Assembly (NCBI RefSeq): GCF_030127105.1
Contig: NZ_CP126161.1
Span: 3,224,001 to 3,288,000, forward strand
Origin: Haloarcula pelagica
GTDB taxonomy: Archaea; Halobacteriota; Halobacteria; Halobacteriales; Haloarculaceae
Length of the DNA stretch: 64,000 nucleotides
Reading direction: 5' to 3'
The position numbers and the translations under genes are program-made. Below, in pieces: positions 1-8,364 of this stretch. Position 1 is the first letter of the stretch. Every line of letters starts with the position of its first letter. The notes beneath the pieces were generated by a model. It did not search any database, was not told the DNA's origin, and saw only the letters and a list, made by a program, of their open reading frames with translations.

Positions 1-297
1 AACTTCGATACGGCGACCCACCAGCTCACGGTCTCGGTCGCGTTGACGACCGACGGCGGGTCGTCGCCGGTGCTCGACCGGGAGTACACCGTCGAACCGA
101 CCGGCAGCGTCCAACAGGAGAGTGTCACCTACCGCCGCGGGACCTACCGCGTCAGAGCGGAGACGGCGAGCGGGGCCACGGCCACCGCCGACTGGCGCCT
201 CGACGGGTCGCCGGAGTTCCAGCGACCGCTGACGGTGTTGCTGACGCCCGTCGGTGACCTCCGAATCCGCCGGGTCCCGTTCGGGTCGGTCCGTTAA
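1..297 (+). CDS. C-terminal end of an unidentified protein (5' truncated)
   Basis: The reading frame is open from base 1 and ends at TAA 295-297, so only the last 98 residues are present and the start lies outside the window. The fragment is rich in Thr, Val and Arg with alternating polar and hydrophobic residues, which suggests a beta-sandwich such as an Ig-like or carboxypeptidase-regulatory-like fold. I do not recognise a family. Its stop codon shares the palindrome TTAA with the stop codon of the convergent polyprenyl synthase gene. An in-frame ATG or GTG inside the fragment is possible, but the upstream frame stays open. Confidence 0.5.
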   Translation, partial: NFDTATHQLTVSVALTTDGGSSPVLDREYTVEPTGSVQQESVTYRRGTYRVRAETASGATATADWRLDGSPEFQRPLTVLLTPVGDLRIRRVPFGSVR

Positions 298-1208
298 TCG
301 GCGAGTTCGTACTCCTCGTCGGCCTGTTCGCGCTCGCTGTTCGGCAGCGCGTCCCGGAACCGACGGAGGGCAGCCTGTGCCTGCGGGACCTCCCGGTCGC
401 CCAGCGAGCGAACGAGCGCGAGCGCCCGCCGGGCGCGAGTCGTCCGCCAGGTCTCCTGGCGGTTCTGGTAGGTCCGGATCGCCCGCAGGAAGTCGATCTT
501 CCGGAACTCGGGCCAGTACGGCGTACAGAAGAACGTCGCCGCCTCGTTGCCGTTGGCGTGCCAGGGGAGGAAGTTCGATGTTCGCTCGGCACCGCCGGTC
601 CGGACGATCAGGTCCACGTCGCGTGTCGGGCCACGGTAGAGGTACTCCTCGACCGTGTCAACGTCAACGTCGCCCGGGTCGATGTCCCCCGTCGCGACCG
701 AACGGGCAACGTCACGGGCAGCGCCCAGCAGTTCCGCCCGGCCGCCGTAGGCGAGTGCGATGTTGAGGTTGAGCCTGTCGTACTGTGCGGTCCGGGACTC
801 GGCGTAGTCGATGGCGTCGACGACCCGCTCGGGGAGCATCTCGCGTTCGCCGATCGCGCGGATACACACCCCGGCGTCGTGGACTCGGTCCGCGTCGGCG
901 AAGGTCCGGAGTTTCTCCTCGACGAGATCGAAGATGAACTCCCGCTGGTCGGCCGGCCGGTCGAAGTTCTCCGTCGAGAAGGTGTACAGCGTCACCTCGC
1001 GGACGCCCAGTTCGTCACACCAGTCGAGTAGCTGTTCGGTCGTCTGAGCCCCCTCGCGATGGCCCTCGTTCGTGTCCTCGCCCTGCTTGCGTGCGTAGCG
1101 GCGGTTCCCGTCCATGATGACGGCGACGTGGTCGGGTGCGCCTCCGATCTCCAGTCGCAGCAGCCGCTCGTACATCGCGTAGCCGATCTCACGCACCCTG
1201 CTCAGCAT
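294..1208 (-). CDS. uppS: cis-polyprenyl diphosphate synthase (UppS family)
   Basis: Elongates a short allylic diphosphate with isopentenyl diphosphate in cis to make the long polyprenyl (dolichyl-type) lipid carrier used in archaeal glycan assembly at the membrane. The 304-residue product has the family's N-terminal signature, IMDGNRRYA, with the Mg/diphosphate-binding Asp at about residue 33. It also has the C-terminal block VRTGG (about 202-206), which normally reads RTSGE, followed by a SNFLPW motif. I chose ATG 1208 (MLSRVREIG) because the open frame upstream to 1307 is low-quality and unlike the family. Length is slightly above the bacterial norm of about 250. The gene converges on the fragment at 1-297 with overlapping stops. 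Confidence 0.9.
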   Translation of the reverse strand: MLSRVREIGYAMYERLLRLEIGGAPDHVAVIMDGNRRYARKQGEDTNEGHREGAQTTEQLLDWCDELGVREVTLYTFSTENFDRPADQREFIFDLVEEKLRTFADADRVHDAGVCIRAIGEREMLPERVVDAIDYAESRTAQYDRLNLNIALAYGGRAELLGAARDVARSVATGDIDPGDVDVDTVEEYLYRGPTRDVDLIVRTGGAERTSNFLPWHANGNEAATFFCTPYWPEFRKIDFLRAIRTYQNRQETWRTTRARRALALVRSLGDREVPQAQAALRRFRDALPNSEREQADEEYELAD

Positions 1209-1311
1209 TACTGGAGTGATATCAACGCGCCGATAAGGACTTTGTGGAAGCGACCGGCCGCCTACCCTGGAACGGTCGGCGATCGAGCGAACGAACAGTG
1301 CGGGCACACAT

Positions 1312-1320
1312 TTTATATAT
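1312..1320 (+). promoter_or_regulatory. TATA box of the cold-shock gene
   Basis: TTTATATAT lies 26-34 bases before ATG 1346. That spacing puts the predicted transcription start within a few bases of the start codon, as in leaderless haloarchaeal messages. Confidence 0.7.
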
Positions 1321-1345
1321 CCCCGGCGTCGTGTGTACTAGTGCA

Positions 1346-1540
1346 ATGGCGACCGGTACGGTTGACTTCTTCAACGACACTGGCGGTTACGGATTCATCG
1401 AAACTGACGACGCTGACGAAGACGTGTTCTTCCACATGGAAGACGTCGGCGGTCCCGACCTCGAAGAGGGTCAGGAAGTCGAGTTCGACATCGAGCAGGC
1501 AGATAAGGGCCCTCGGGCAACCAATCTGAAGCGCCTGTAA
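1346..1540 (+). CDS. cspA: Cold-shock domain protein (CspA family)
   Basis: Small single-stranded nucleic-acid-binding protein that acts as an RNA chaperone. The 64-residue product is one cold-shock domain. RNP1 appears as GGYGFIE (about residues 13-19) and RNP2 as DVFFHM (about 26-31), and the length matches bacterial and haloarchaeal CspA. Start ATG 1346 (MATGTVDFF) fits both the family and the strong TATA box just upstream. It is transcribed alone, divergent from uppS. The acidic composition is usual for halophiles. Confidence 0.95.
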   Translation: MATGTVDFFNDTGGYGFIETDDADEDVFFHMEDVGGPDLEEGQEVEFDIEQADKGPRATNLKRL

Positions 1541-1676
1541 GACGGGTCTCTGTACCCGCGTCCACTGGTACTGATACCCGACGGTAACGGGCCGTCGGCG
1601 GACCGACTCCGTGCGGCATTCTTCGAGCGACTGCCAATGCGAAGTGCATTAGAGTGACCGGGACGCAGGTCCAGCC

Positions 1677-2087
1677 ATGCCTGACGCAGACGCGCTCGAC
1701 GAGGATCTCTACCGACGGACGAAACAGCTCCTCGAACCCGGCGACATCGAACTCAACGGCGCTATCGTCCACACGGAGTACGACGGCAGCGACGAGATCG
1801 AGATGATGCAGGCGACCATCGATGTCGGCGAGCGCATCGCCGCCGCGGCGGGTCACGACCCCGCTGACACGTTCGTCTACTCGGGCAGCGACGACCCGGA
1901 GTTCGCCTCGAACCAGCACCAGGGATTGACACTGGACGACGAGTCGTTCGTCTGGGAGTGCCAGCAGTTGCTCCGTGAGGGGTCGTTCGACCTGGTCTTC
2001 TACTACGAGGCGAGTGCCGACCACGCGGGGCTGCTGGCCGACCTCGAAGACCGGGGCTACGTGGTCACCGGCGTCGAGGGCGAGTAG
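1677..2087 (+). CDS. Conserved haloarchaeal protein of unknown function (DUF5778-like)
   Basis: Acidic 136-residue soluble protein starting MPDADALDEDLYRR, with no signal peptide or membrane segment. It has an alternating alpha/beta pattern and ends in VVTGVEGE. It resembles a small haloarchaeal family that I believe is catalogued as DUF5778, but I recall this only loosely and assign no function. The 136 bases before it, after the cold-shock gene, hold no other gene. It converges on the zinc-ribbon membrane gene, with 6 bases between the stops. Confidence 0.6.
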   Translation: MPDADALDEDLYRRTKQLLEPGDIELNGAIVHTEYDGSDEIEMMQATIDVGERIAAAAGHDPADTFVYSGSDDPEFASNQHQGLTLDDESFVWECQQLLREGSFDLVFYYEASADHAGLLADLEDRGYVVTGVEGE

Positions 2088-2093
2088 ACCGAC

Positions 2094-2375
2094 TCAGTGC
2101 TGTAAGCGTTCCTGGCAGTTGTGACAGTAGGTGTAGTCGACGCCGTTCGCCGAGCCACAGATCCGGCAGGTGACCGCCTCGACGGCCGCCTGCTCGAAGT
2201 AGGCGTTCAGCTGCCCCGCGTCGGGCCGTTGCCCGCCCGAGAACTGTTCGATCAGCGTGTCCTTCGCGGCGTAGTCGAGCACCCGGAACATGAGAATGAA
2301 CGAGCCCGGGACGGCGACCAGTACGCAGAGGAAGACGAACAGTCGGAATCCCAGTTCGAGCGTGGAGATCGTCAC
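2094..2375 (-). CDS. Small membrane protein with C-terminal zinc ribbon
   Basis: About 93 residues. A hydrophobic segment near residues 8-28 (FRLFVFLCVLVAVPGSF) is followed by a C-terminal zinc ribbon with two CxxC knuckles, CRIC and CHNC. The ribbon is therefore probably tethered to the membrane. I placed the start at GTG 2375 (VTISTLELG). The frame stays open further upstream but runs into the promoter region and coding sequence of the divergent siroheme decarboxylase gene. No specific function can be assigned; a metal-binding or protein-contact role is inference from the ribbon. Confidence 0.6.
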   Translation of the reverse strand: MTISTLELGFRLFVFLCVLVAVPGSFILMFRVLDYAAKDTLIEQFSGGQRPDAGQLNAYFEQAAVEAVTCRICGSANGVDYTYCHNCQERLQH

Positions 2376-2472
2376 GTACGCTGTTAGGTCGGGACCCAGT
2401 AAAGCCCTCTGGCGCTCTCCGGTCGTTGTGGCGTCCGGGTGGCTTATGTCTACCCAGACCCGAGACCGTCGT

Positions 2473-3561
2473 ATGACAGCGGACCTCGAATCGGTCGACC
2501 GCGCGATTCTCAACGCCTTCCAGGGAGGGTTCCCGGTCGTCGAACGCCCGTTCGAACCGGCCGCCGACGCGCTGGCCGACCACGGCATCGACGTGACCGC
2601 CGCGGCGCTTCTCGCCAGGGTCCAGCGACTCGACGACGAGGGGGTACTGACCCGATTTGGCGCGCTCATCAACGCCGAGGCCATCGGCGGGACGGCGACG
2701 CTCGTGGCGACACACGCGCCGCCGGACAGCTACGACGAGCACGCGGACCTGATCAACGACCACCCCGAGGTCGCCCACAACTACGAACGGGAGCACCCGC
2801 ATCTCAACATGTGGTTCGTCCTCTCGGTCGCCGACGAGGACCGCGTCGAGGACGTACTCGCCGAGATCGAGGCCGAGACCGGCGAGGCGACCTACAACCT
2901 CCCCAAACAACAGGAGTTCCACGTCGGCGCGAAGTTCCCCGTCGAGGGACCACAGACCCAGGCCGTCGACTGTTCGGCGGCCGGCCCGGACGTGACACCG
3001 ACGGATCGCCGGTCGCTGACGGCCGACGAACTCGATCTCGTGTTGGCGATCCAGGACGGCCTGCCGATCACCGAGACGCCCTACGCCGACGTGGCGGCGG
3101 AGATCGGCGCGGACACGGAGTGGGTCGTCGAGACGATCAAGCGGTTCAACGAGGAGGGGAAGGTGCGCCGGGTCGGCGCCATCCCCAACCACTACGCGCT
3201 GGGCTACAGCGAGAACGGGATGACCGTCTGGAACGTCCCCGACGACGTGGTCGACGAGGTTGGCCCCGCGATCGCGGAGTTCGACTTCGTCACCCACTGC
3301 TACGAGCGGCCCCGCCACGAGGGGGCCTGGCCGTACAACTTCTTCGCGATGACCCACGGCCGCAGCGAGGCAGAGAGCGACCGGCGCATCCAGCAGGTCC
3401 ACGACCGGATGGCGCAGTACTGGGCTGTCGGCGACGAGGACTGGGACACGCTGTTCTCGACGCGGATCCTCAAGAAGACCGGCATCAGGCTGGACGAGCG
3501 GGCGCGCGCCAACGCAGAGGCGGGGACAGGAACCGGCACCGCCGCGGAAACCGAACCGTGA
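2473..3561 (+). CDS. ahbAB: Siroheme decarboxylase, fused AhbA/AhbB-type (Lrp/AsnC-like)
   Basis: Decarboxylates siroheme to 12,18-didecarboxysiroheme in the alternative archaeal heme pathway. The 362-residue product carries two tandem AsnC-like units, each a winged-helix plus ligand-binding domain. Unit one (about 1-160) has a NYERE...LNMWFV core and unit two (about 180-335) has CYERP...WPYNFF, the conserved Ahb/NirDLGH signature around the substrate. AhbA and AhbB are separate subunits in methanogens, so this is a natural fusion. The stop overlaps the GTG start of the precorrin-2 dehydrogenase gene by 4 bases (GTGA), consistent with one heme operon. Databases often call such proteins Lrp regulators, but the motifs and context favour the enzyme. 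Confidence 0.88.
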   Translation: MTADLESVDRAILNAFQGGFPVVERPFEPAADALADHGIDVTAAALLARVQRLDDEGVLTRFGALINAEAIGGTATLVATHAPPDSYDEHADLINDHPEVAHNYEREHPHLNMWFVLSVADEDRVEDVLAEIEAETGEATYNLPKQQEFHVGAKFPVEGPQTQAVDCSAAGPDVTPTDRRSLTADELDLVLAIQDGLPITETPYADVAAEIGADTEWVVETIKRFNEEGKVRRVGAIPNHYALGYSENGMTVWNVPDDVVDEVGPAIAEFDFVTHCYERPRHEGAWPYNFFAMTHGRSEAESDRRIQQVHDRMAQYWAVGDEDWDTLFSTRILKKTGIRLDERARANAEAGTGTGTAAETEP

Positions 3562-4205
3562 TCCCCCTCCTGCACGACTTCACCGACGAGACGGTGCTGG
3601 TCGTCGGCGGCGGACCGGTCGGCGCGCGGAAGGCGCGGCGGTTCGGGGCCGAGGCGCGCGTCGTCGTCGTCAGTCCCGAGTTCGCGGACCGGGAGTTCGG
3701 CGACGCCCAGCGCGTGCGGGCAGCACCCGACGCGGACGGCATCGCGGCGTGGATCGAGCGGACCGACCCGGCGCTCGTCGTCGCCGCGACCGACGACGGG
3801 GACCTCAACGACGCGGCGGCGGCAGCGGCACGCGAGGCCGGCGCGCTCGTCAATCGCGCGGACGACCACGGCGAGCGCGCGGTCGACGACGTGGCGGTGC
3901 CCGCGACGGTCCGGAACGACCCCGTCACGCTCGCCGTCGCCACCGGCGGTCGCGCGCCCGCGCTGTCGAAGTACCTCCGCGAGGAGTTCGAGGCACAGTT
4001 CGGCTCGGCCGGCGACATGGCGACGCTGGTGGGGGACCTGCGCGAGGACCTTCAGGACCGGGAGGTCGACCCGGCCCGCCGGCGGGACATCGTCCGGGCC
4101 GTTGTCAGAAACCGAGAGCTTTGGAAGGCTTTAGATAGGGGCGAACCCAAACCCGAACAAGTACTAGCAGCCGTGATCGAGGATCTACCGGGTGAGACGG
4201 CGTGA
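3558..4205 (+). CDS. Precorrin-2 dehydrogenase / sirohydrochlorin ferrochelatase-like protein
   Basis: NAD-dependent oxidation of precorrin-2 to sirohydrochlorin, which can then be ferrochelated to siroheme, the substrate of the upstream decarboxylase. The 215-residue product has an N-terminal Rossmann motif VLVVGGGPVGARKA (about residues 13-26) and the Met8/CysG N-terminal fold. It lacks the C-terminal methyltransferase half of bacterial CysG. Start GTG 3558 gives the canonical opening VIPLLHDF and a 4-base overlap with the previous gene. The gene's end overlaps hemA by 4 bases in the same GTGA manner, so all three genes are probably translationally coupled. Confidence 0.9.
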   Translation: MIPLLHDFTDETVLVVGGGPVGARKARRFGAEARVVVVSPEFADREFGDAQRVRAAPDADGIAAWIERTDPALVVAATDDGDLNDAAAAAAREAGALVNRADDHGERAVDDVAVPATVRNDPVTLAVATGGRAPALSKYLREEFEAQFGSAGDMATLVGDLREDLQDREVDPARRRDIVRAVVRNRELWKALDRGEPKPEQVLAAVIEDLPGETA

Positions 4206-5548
4206 GAGAGCAACACGGAGTCATCGTCGGCGTGAGCGTGTCCCACGAGCACGCGACCGTGGATCAGTTGGAAGCCGCAGCCACGGACAGCCAGCGTTTC
4301 GCCGTCGAGACGCTGCTGTCCCGACCGGGGGTCGAGGAGGCGCTGGCCCTCCAGACGTGTAACCGGACCGAGGGCTACGTCGTCGCCGCCTCTCACGAGG
4401 TCGGCGTGTCGGCACTGGAGCTGTTCACACAGGACCTCGACGACGACGCGGCCGTCGTGATGGATCACGAGGAGAGCCTCCGCCACCTGCTCCGCGTGGC
4501 CGCCGGACTGGAGTCGATCGTCCTCGGCGAGGACCAGATCCTGGGTCAGCTCAGGACCGCCTACGAGCAGGCCCGCGGTGTCGGCGGTATCGGCCCCGTC
4601 CTGGAGGACGGGATCACCAAAGCGATCCACGTCGGCGAGCGCGCCCGCTCGGAGACGCGGATCAACGAGGGCGTCGTCTCGCTGGCCTCCGCTGCGGTCC
4701 GGCTCGTCGGGTCCGACCGGGACCTCGACGGCGAGAGCGCGCTCGTGGTCGGTGCCGGCGAGATGGGACGGCTCGCGGCGGTCGCGCTCGCAGAACGCGT
4801 CGATCGGGTGATCGTCGCCAACCGGACGGTCCCGCACGCGGAACACCTGGCGGACGCCATCGACACCGAGGCGAGTGCGGTCGCGCTGGACGCGCTCGAC
4901 GCCGCCGTCGAGGAGGCGACGGTCGTAGTCTCCGCGACCGGAAGCAACGACAAGGTCTTCGAGGCGGCGGCGTTCGAGGACGCCGGCGAGACGGCCGTCG
5001 TCGACATCGCCCAGCCCCGCGATGTCCCGGCCGAGGCCGCCGACTTCGAGTCGGTGACGGTCTACGACCTGGACGCGCTCGAATCGGTCACCGAGGAGAC
5101 GCGCACACAGCGGCGCGAGGCGGCCGAGGCGGTCGAACGGCTCGTCGACGAGGAGTTCGAGCACCTGCTGACCCAGTACAAGCGCAAGCGGGCCGACCGG
5201 GTCATCTCGACGATGTACGAGAGCGCCGAGCAGGTCAAGGCCGCCGAACTCAACACCGCGCTCTCGGCGGCGGAGTTCGACGAGGACCAGCGCGAGGTCG
5301 TCGAGTCGATGGCCGACGCTATCGTCTCGCAGTTGCTCGCCGCGCCGACCCGGAGTCTCAGAGACGCCGCCGAGGAGGACGACTGGTCGACGATCCACAC
5401 CGCGCTGGAACTGTTCGATCCCGACTTCGGCGGGGACGACCAGTCCTCACCGCCGGAGTTCGTCGAGGAGATGCACCCCGAGGACATCCCCGACGGGATG
5501 CGCGACGAGATCCCCAACGCCGTCCTCGACGAACTGGCCGACGACTGA
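4202..5548 (+). CDS. hemA: Glutamyl-tRNA reductase
   Basis: Reduces glutamyl-tRNA(Glu) to glutamate-1-semialdehyde, the first committed step of tetrapyrrole synthesis. The 448-residue product has the catalytic cysteine in LQTCNRTEG (Cys about 53). The conserved SIVLGEDQILGQ block follows, then a central NADPH-binding motif VVGAGEMG, and the C-terminal dimerisation helices. Start GTG 4202 overlaps the previous stop. Grouping the first enzyme of the pathway with the late siroheme-branch enzymes lets one message control both entry and exit. The acidic C-terminal tail is longer than in bacterial homologues. Confidence 0.95.
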   Translation: MREQHGVIVGVSVSHEHATVDQLEAAATDSQRFAVETLLSRPGVEEALALQTCNRTEGYVVAASHEVGVSALELFTQDLDDDAAVVMDHEESLRHLLRVAAGLESIVLGEDQILGQLRTAYEQARGVGGIGPVLEDGITKAIHVGERARSETRINEGVVSLASAAVRLVGSDRDLDGESALVVGAGEMGRLAAVALAERVDRVIVANRTVPHAEHLADAIDTEASAVALDALDAAVEEATVVVSATGSNDKVFEAAAFEDAGETAVVDIAQPRDVPAEAADFESVTVYDLDALESVTEETRTQRREAAEAVERLVDEEFEHLLTQYKRKRADRVISTMYESAEQVKAAELNTALSAAEFDEDQREVVESMADAIVSQLLAAPTRSLRDAAEEDDWSTIHTALELFDPDFGGDDQSSPPEFVEEMHPEDIPDGMRDEIPNAVLDELADD

Positions 5549-5552
5549 GCCG

Positions 5553-5843
5553 ATGGTCAGCATCACGCCCCTGGTCGTCGGCGCCGGTTTCGTCGCCGTC
5601 GCGATCGGCGGGTTACTGGAGGTGACCGGGTACGACGAGGAGCAGCGTCGCGCCCACCGGCGGCTGGCACAGGTGTTCACGTACGGGTGCATAGTGATGC
5701 TCGGACTCGGTGGGTTCGCTATCTGGACCGGCGCCACAAGCGGGGTCTTGCCGGTCTGGGCGGTCGTCGCGCTGGCGGTCGTGACGGTGGGCGTCCTCTG
5801 GGCGCAGTGGAAGCTCCGCCGGGCGATCGACGCCGACGAGTGA
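5553..5843 (+). CDS. Small membrane protein, unknown function
   Basis: 96 residues with three probable membrane helices: about 6-24, 43-60 and 66-84. Between the first two is a charged loop (YDEEQRRAHRRLA), and the C-terminus is charged. It starts 4 bases after hemA and is probably cotranscribed with the heme operon. Membrane insertion is inferred from composition. I recognise no family, and a heme-related role rests on position only. Confidence 0.65.
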   Translation: MVSITPLVVGAGFVAVAIGGLLEVTGYDEEQRRAHRRLAQVFTYGCIVMLGLGGFAIWTGATSGVLPVWAVVALAVVTVGVLWAQWKLRRAIDADE

Positions 5844-5884
5844 CCGGCACAACCGTTTTCGGGATGGCAGTCCAGCGTTCAGCT

Positions 5885-6163
5885 ATGGCAGACCTGCTTT
5901 CCGACGACGAGATCGCACAGCGTCTCCCCGACGGCTGGAACCGAGAGGGCGACGAGATCGTCCGTGCTTTCGAGTTCGACGGCTACCTGGACGCGTCGGG
6001 CTTTCTCGGTGCCGCCGCGGGGCTGGCCGAAGACGCCTGGCACCACCCCGAGATGACGATCTCCTGGGGGGAGGTCGAGGTCCGGCTGACGACCCACGAC
6101 GCCGGCGGGATCACCCAGAAAGACATCGACCTCGCCGAGCGACTCGACGGTATCTACGACTGA
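5885..6163 (+). CDS. Pterin-4a-carbinolamine dehydratase
   Basis: Dehydrates 4a-hydroxytetrahydropterins; in organisms without aromatic amino-acid hydroxylases the family may have other pterin-recycling roles. The 92-residue product has the active-site motif WHHPEM (about 52-57) and the TTHDAGGIT block (about 70-78), in the normal order and at the normal family length. ATG 5885 gives the typical opening MADLLSDDEIA. It is followed after 3 bases by a small haloarchaeal gene, so the two are probably cotranscribed. Confidence 0.9.
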   Translation: MADLLSDDEIAQRLPDGWNREGDEIVRAFEFDGYLDASGFLGAAAGLAEDAWHHPEMTISWGEVEVRLTTHDAGGITQKDIDLAERLDGIYD

Positions 6164-6166
6164 GCC

Positions 6167-6556
6167 GTGCCACCGGCGGACCCCCGCGAGGCAGCGGCGC
6201 GTTACGTCTTTCGAGTACGGTTCCGGCTCGACACGCCCGGTGGTGTCGCGGCCGAGCCCGATCGGTTCGAGACGACCGTCTATCGCCGGGCCGATCCACC
6301 GGGTGAGCCGGGCTGGCTGTTCTTTCGGGACAACTGCTGGCGGGGCGACCTGGTCGACGACTCGCAGTTCCGGTCGATCGTCGAGTCCGAACTGGGCGTG
6401 CCCGTCGAGTCGGTCGCGTTCAGCGAACTCCAGACGAGCGAGGCGCACCTCGACGAACTGAAAACCGCGATCGCCGCCGATCTGGACCTGTTCAACGCCG
6501 ACTCGGTCACCGAAGTCCTCTCGAAGTATCTCGGAAGCTCGATCCGTGTCGAGTGA
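6167..6556 (+). CDS. LWR-salt-like haloarchaeal protein
   Basis: 129-residue acidic protein with no membrane segments. The central block WLFFRDNCWRGDL resembles the signature of the haloarchaeal LWR-salt family, where the usual Leu-Trp-Arg appears here as Cys-Trp-Arg. An alternating beta pattern in the first half and helices in the second suggest a compact alpha/beta fold. Start GTG 6167 lies 3 bases after the pterin dehydratase stop. Function is unknown, and the family assignment is from memory of the motif. Confidence 0.6.
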   Translation: MPPADPREAAARYVFRVRFRLDTPGGVAAEPDRFETTVYRRADPPGEPGWLFFRDNCWRGDLVDDSQFRSIVESELGVPVESVAFSELQTSEAHLDELKTAIAADLDLFNADSVTEVLSKYLGSSIRVE

Positions 6557-6644
6557 GAGAGTGACACGCACAGTAGTACGTTCCGATTAGGAACCGTCTA
6601 CGGCCGATATCTGTCGACTACCTCGGTAGAAGGGCCCGAAAACC

Positions 6645-6650
6645 TTTATC
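6645..6650 (+). promoter_or_regulatory. TATA box of the HAD hydrolase gene
   Basis: TTTATC at 6645-6650, about 29 bases before ATG 6677, in the A/T-rich part of a 120-base gap. Spacing predicts a nearly leaderless message. Confidence 0.5.
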
Positions 6651-6676
6651 AGATACTCCCCTATACAGTAGTCCCC

Positions 6677-7342
6677 ATGACAACCGACCACTACGACTTC
6701 TGGCTGTTCGACCTCGACGGGACGCTCGTCGACATCGAGCCGTCGTATCCGACAGCGGTGATGGGCGAGGTCGGCGACCGCCTCGGGGTCGGGTTCTCCG
6801 AGGAGGACGCCAGAGTCCTGTGGTACGGTCTCGGCGGCGCTCGCGACGACTTCCTCGCCCGGCGGGGGATCGATCCCGACCAGTTCTGGGACGTGTTCCA
6901 CGAAGTCGAGAATCCCACCGACCGCGCGAAAGCGACGTATCTCTACGACGACGCCGAACAGTTCCTCGCGTCGTGTGACGCCCCGCTGGGCCTCGTCACG
7001 CACTGCCAGGACTACCTCACCGGCCCGGTCCTGGAGGCGTTGGACATCGCCGACTGGTTCGATACGGTGGTCTGCTGTGACGACGAGATCGGCTGGAAGC
7101 CGGACCCGACGCCCGTCGAGCGGGCGATGCGGGACCTGGGACTGCTCGACGGTTCGGGACGGCTGATGACCGACGGCGGGACCGAGCCTGCGGGTGCCCT
7201 CGTGGGAGACGACCCCGACGACATCGGTGCGGCGCGCAACGCCGGACTCGACGGCATCCACGTCCAGCGCCGGCCACCCGAGGTCGACGGCCGCTGTGTC
7301 TGGGGCGACCGGCAGGTCACGTCACTGCTCGACCTGCGCTGA
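6677..7342 (+). CDS. HAD-superfamily hydrolase (phosphoglycolate phosphatase-like)
   Basis: Probable small-molecule phosphatase. The 221-residue product opens with the HAD motif I LFDLDGTLVD, where Asp12 is the nucleophile and Asp14 the acid/base. Motif II lies in GLVTH (about 95-99), the motif III lysine in GWKPDPTP (about 138-145), and motif IV is VGDDPDDIGAARNAG (about 177-191). A helical cap between motifs I and II makes it subclass I. Substrate cannot be predicted. It converges directly on the MoeA-like gene, with adjacent ends at 7342/7343. Confidence 0.85.
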   Translation: MTTDHYDFWLFDLDGTLVDIEPSYPTAVMGEVGDRLGVGFSEEDARVLWYGLGGARDDFLARRGIDPDQFWDVFHEVENPTDRAKATYLYDDAEQFLASCDAPLGLVTHCQDYLTGPVLEALDIADWFDTVVCCDDEIGWKPDPTPVERAMRDLGLLDGSGRLMTDGGTEPAGALVGDDPDDIGAARNAGLDGIHVQRRPPEVDGRCVWGDRQVTSLLDLR

Positions 7343-8272
7343 TCAGGGTAGGTAGTCCCAGTTCTCGACCTCGCAGTCCGATCCGGCGGCCGGCGGCGCC
7401 TCGCCGGCCGGGACCGTGAGCCACCCGTCCGCACCGGTGACCGTTCCCAGCCCCCTCCCGGAGAGCGGCGTCGCGGCGTCGTCCTCGACCGCGAGCGGGA
7501 CGTACGCTCGGGCGTCGCGATCGACGGAGACCCCTTCGGCGAGGGTGACGGTTCGGTGTGGGTGGTCGGTGAGTGGTGCGCCGGCGAAGCTCTTGAGCAG
7601 CGGACGCACCAACTGGACCGCGACGACGTGTGCCGAAACCGGCTCCTCGGGGAGCAACACCACCGGCCGGTCCTCGACGACCGCAAGACCCGCCCGGCGA
7701 CCGGGATCGAGGCGGAGTTCGTCGGTCAGCACCGTCCCGAGGTCGGCGACGACCCCCCGGAGCGTGTCGCCGGGCGTCGTCCCCGTGACGACGAGCACGT
7801 CCCGTGTGAGGTCGCGCTGGACGGCCATTCGCAGTGCCGGCCTGTCGTCGGCCACGGGGTCGCGGTAGGTCACTTTGCCGCCCCAGCGATCGACGTACTG
7901 GGAGAGGGTGAAGCCGGCCGTCTCGACGCGCTCGTCGGCCCCGGCGCCGTGCTGGACGAGTTCGTCGCCGGTCGGGACGATCCCGACCTGCGGGCGCTGA
8001 TACACGAGCAGTTCGGTGACGCCGGCCGCTCGCAACAGCCCAACGTCGGCGGGTCGGATCTGGTGACCGCGTTCGAACACCGGCGTCTCGGGGTCGATCC
8101 CGGCGTCGGAGACCGCGTCGACGGCCGTCGCGTCCGTCGCCAGCACGCGCCCGACGGCGACCGACAGCGGGATGCGGTCGGTCCGGTCGACCGGGACCGC
8201 GTAACTGCCGAGCTCTCGTCGTGCCGTCTCCAGCGCGAGCGCGTCGTCGTCGGGCTCCGGGGGGTGGGCCAT
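7343..8272 (-). CDS. Shortened MoeA-like molybdopterin protein
   Basis: MoeA inserts molybdate into adenylated molybdopterin. This 309-residue protein keeps the domain III landmarks of the family: PTGDELV (about residues 106-112), a degenerate VTGTTPGDTLRG in place of TGG-x-S-x-G-xx-D, and a C-terminal domain IV. It lacks most of domain II and the usual SxMDGYA segment, being roughly 90-100 residues shorter than typical MoeA. The PGxP motif reads LLPEEP. It may be a second, specialised or catalytically inactive MoeA paralogue; a canonical copy is expected elsewhere in the genome. ATG 8272 fits the start of helix 1. Confidence 0.7.
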   Translation of the reverse strand: MAHPPEPDDDALALETARRELGSYAVPVDRTDRIPLSVAVGRVLATDATAVDAVSDAGIDPETPVFERGHQIRPADVGLLRAAGVTELLVYQRPQVGIVPTGDELVQHGAGADERVETAGFTLSQYVDRWGGKVTYRDPVADDRPALRMAVQRDLTRDVLVVTGTTPGDTLRGVVADLGTVLTDELRLDPGRRAGLAVVEDRPVVLLPEEPVSAHVVAVQLVRPLLKSFAGAPLTDHPHRTVTLAEGVSVDRDARAYVPLAVEDDAATPLSGRGLGTVTGADGWLTVPAGEAPPAAGSDCEVENWDYLP

Positions 8273-8364
8273 GTCGGCACTTACGTCCCGACCCGCAAAA
8301 GCACCCCGCGTCGGGGTGACACGGAGCGTGTACGCTTATCAGCCTGCACGTCGCCACTGCGTGT

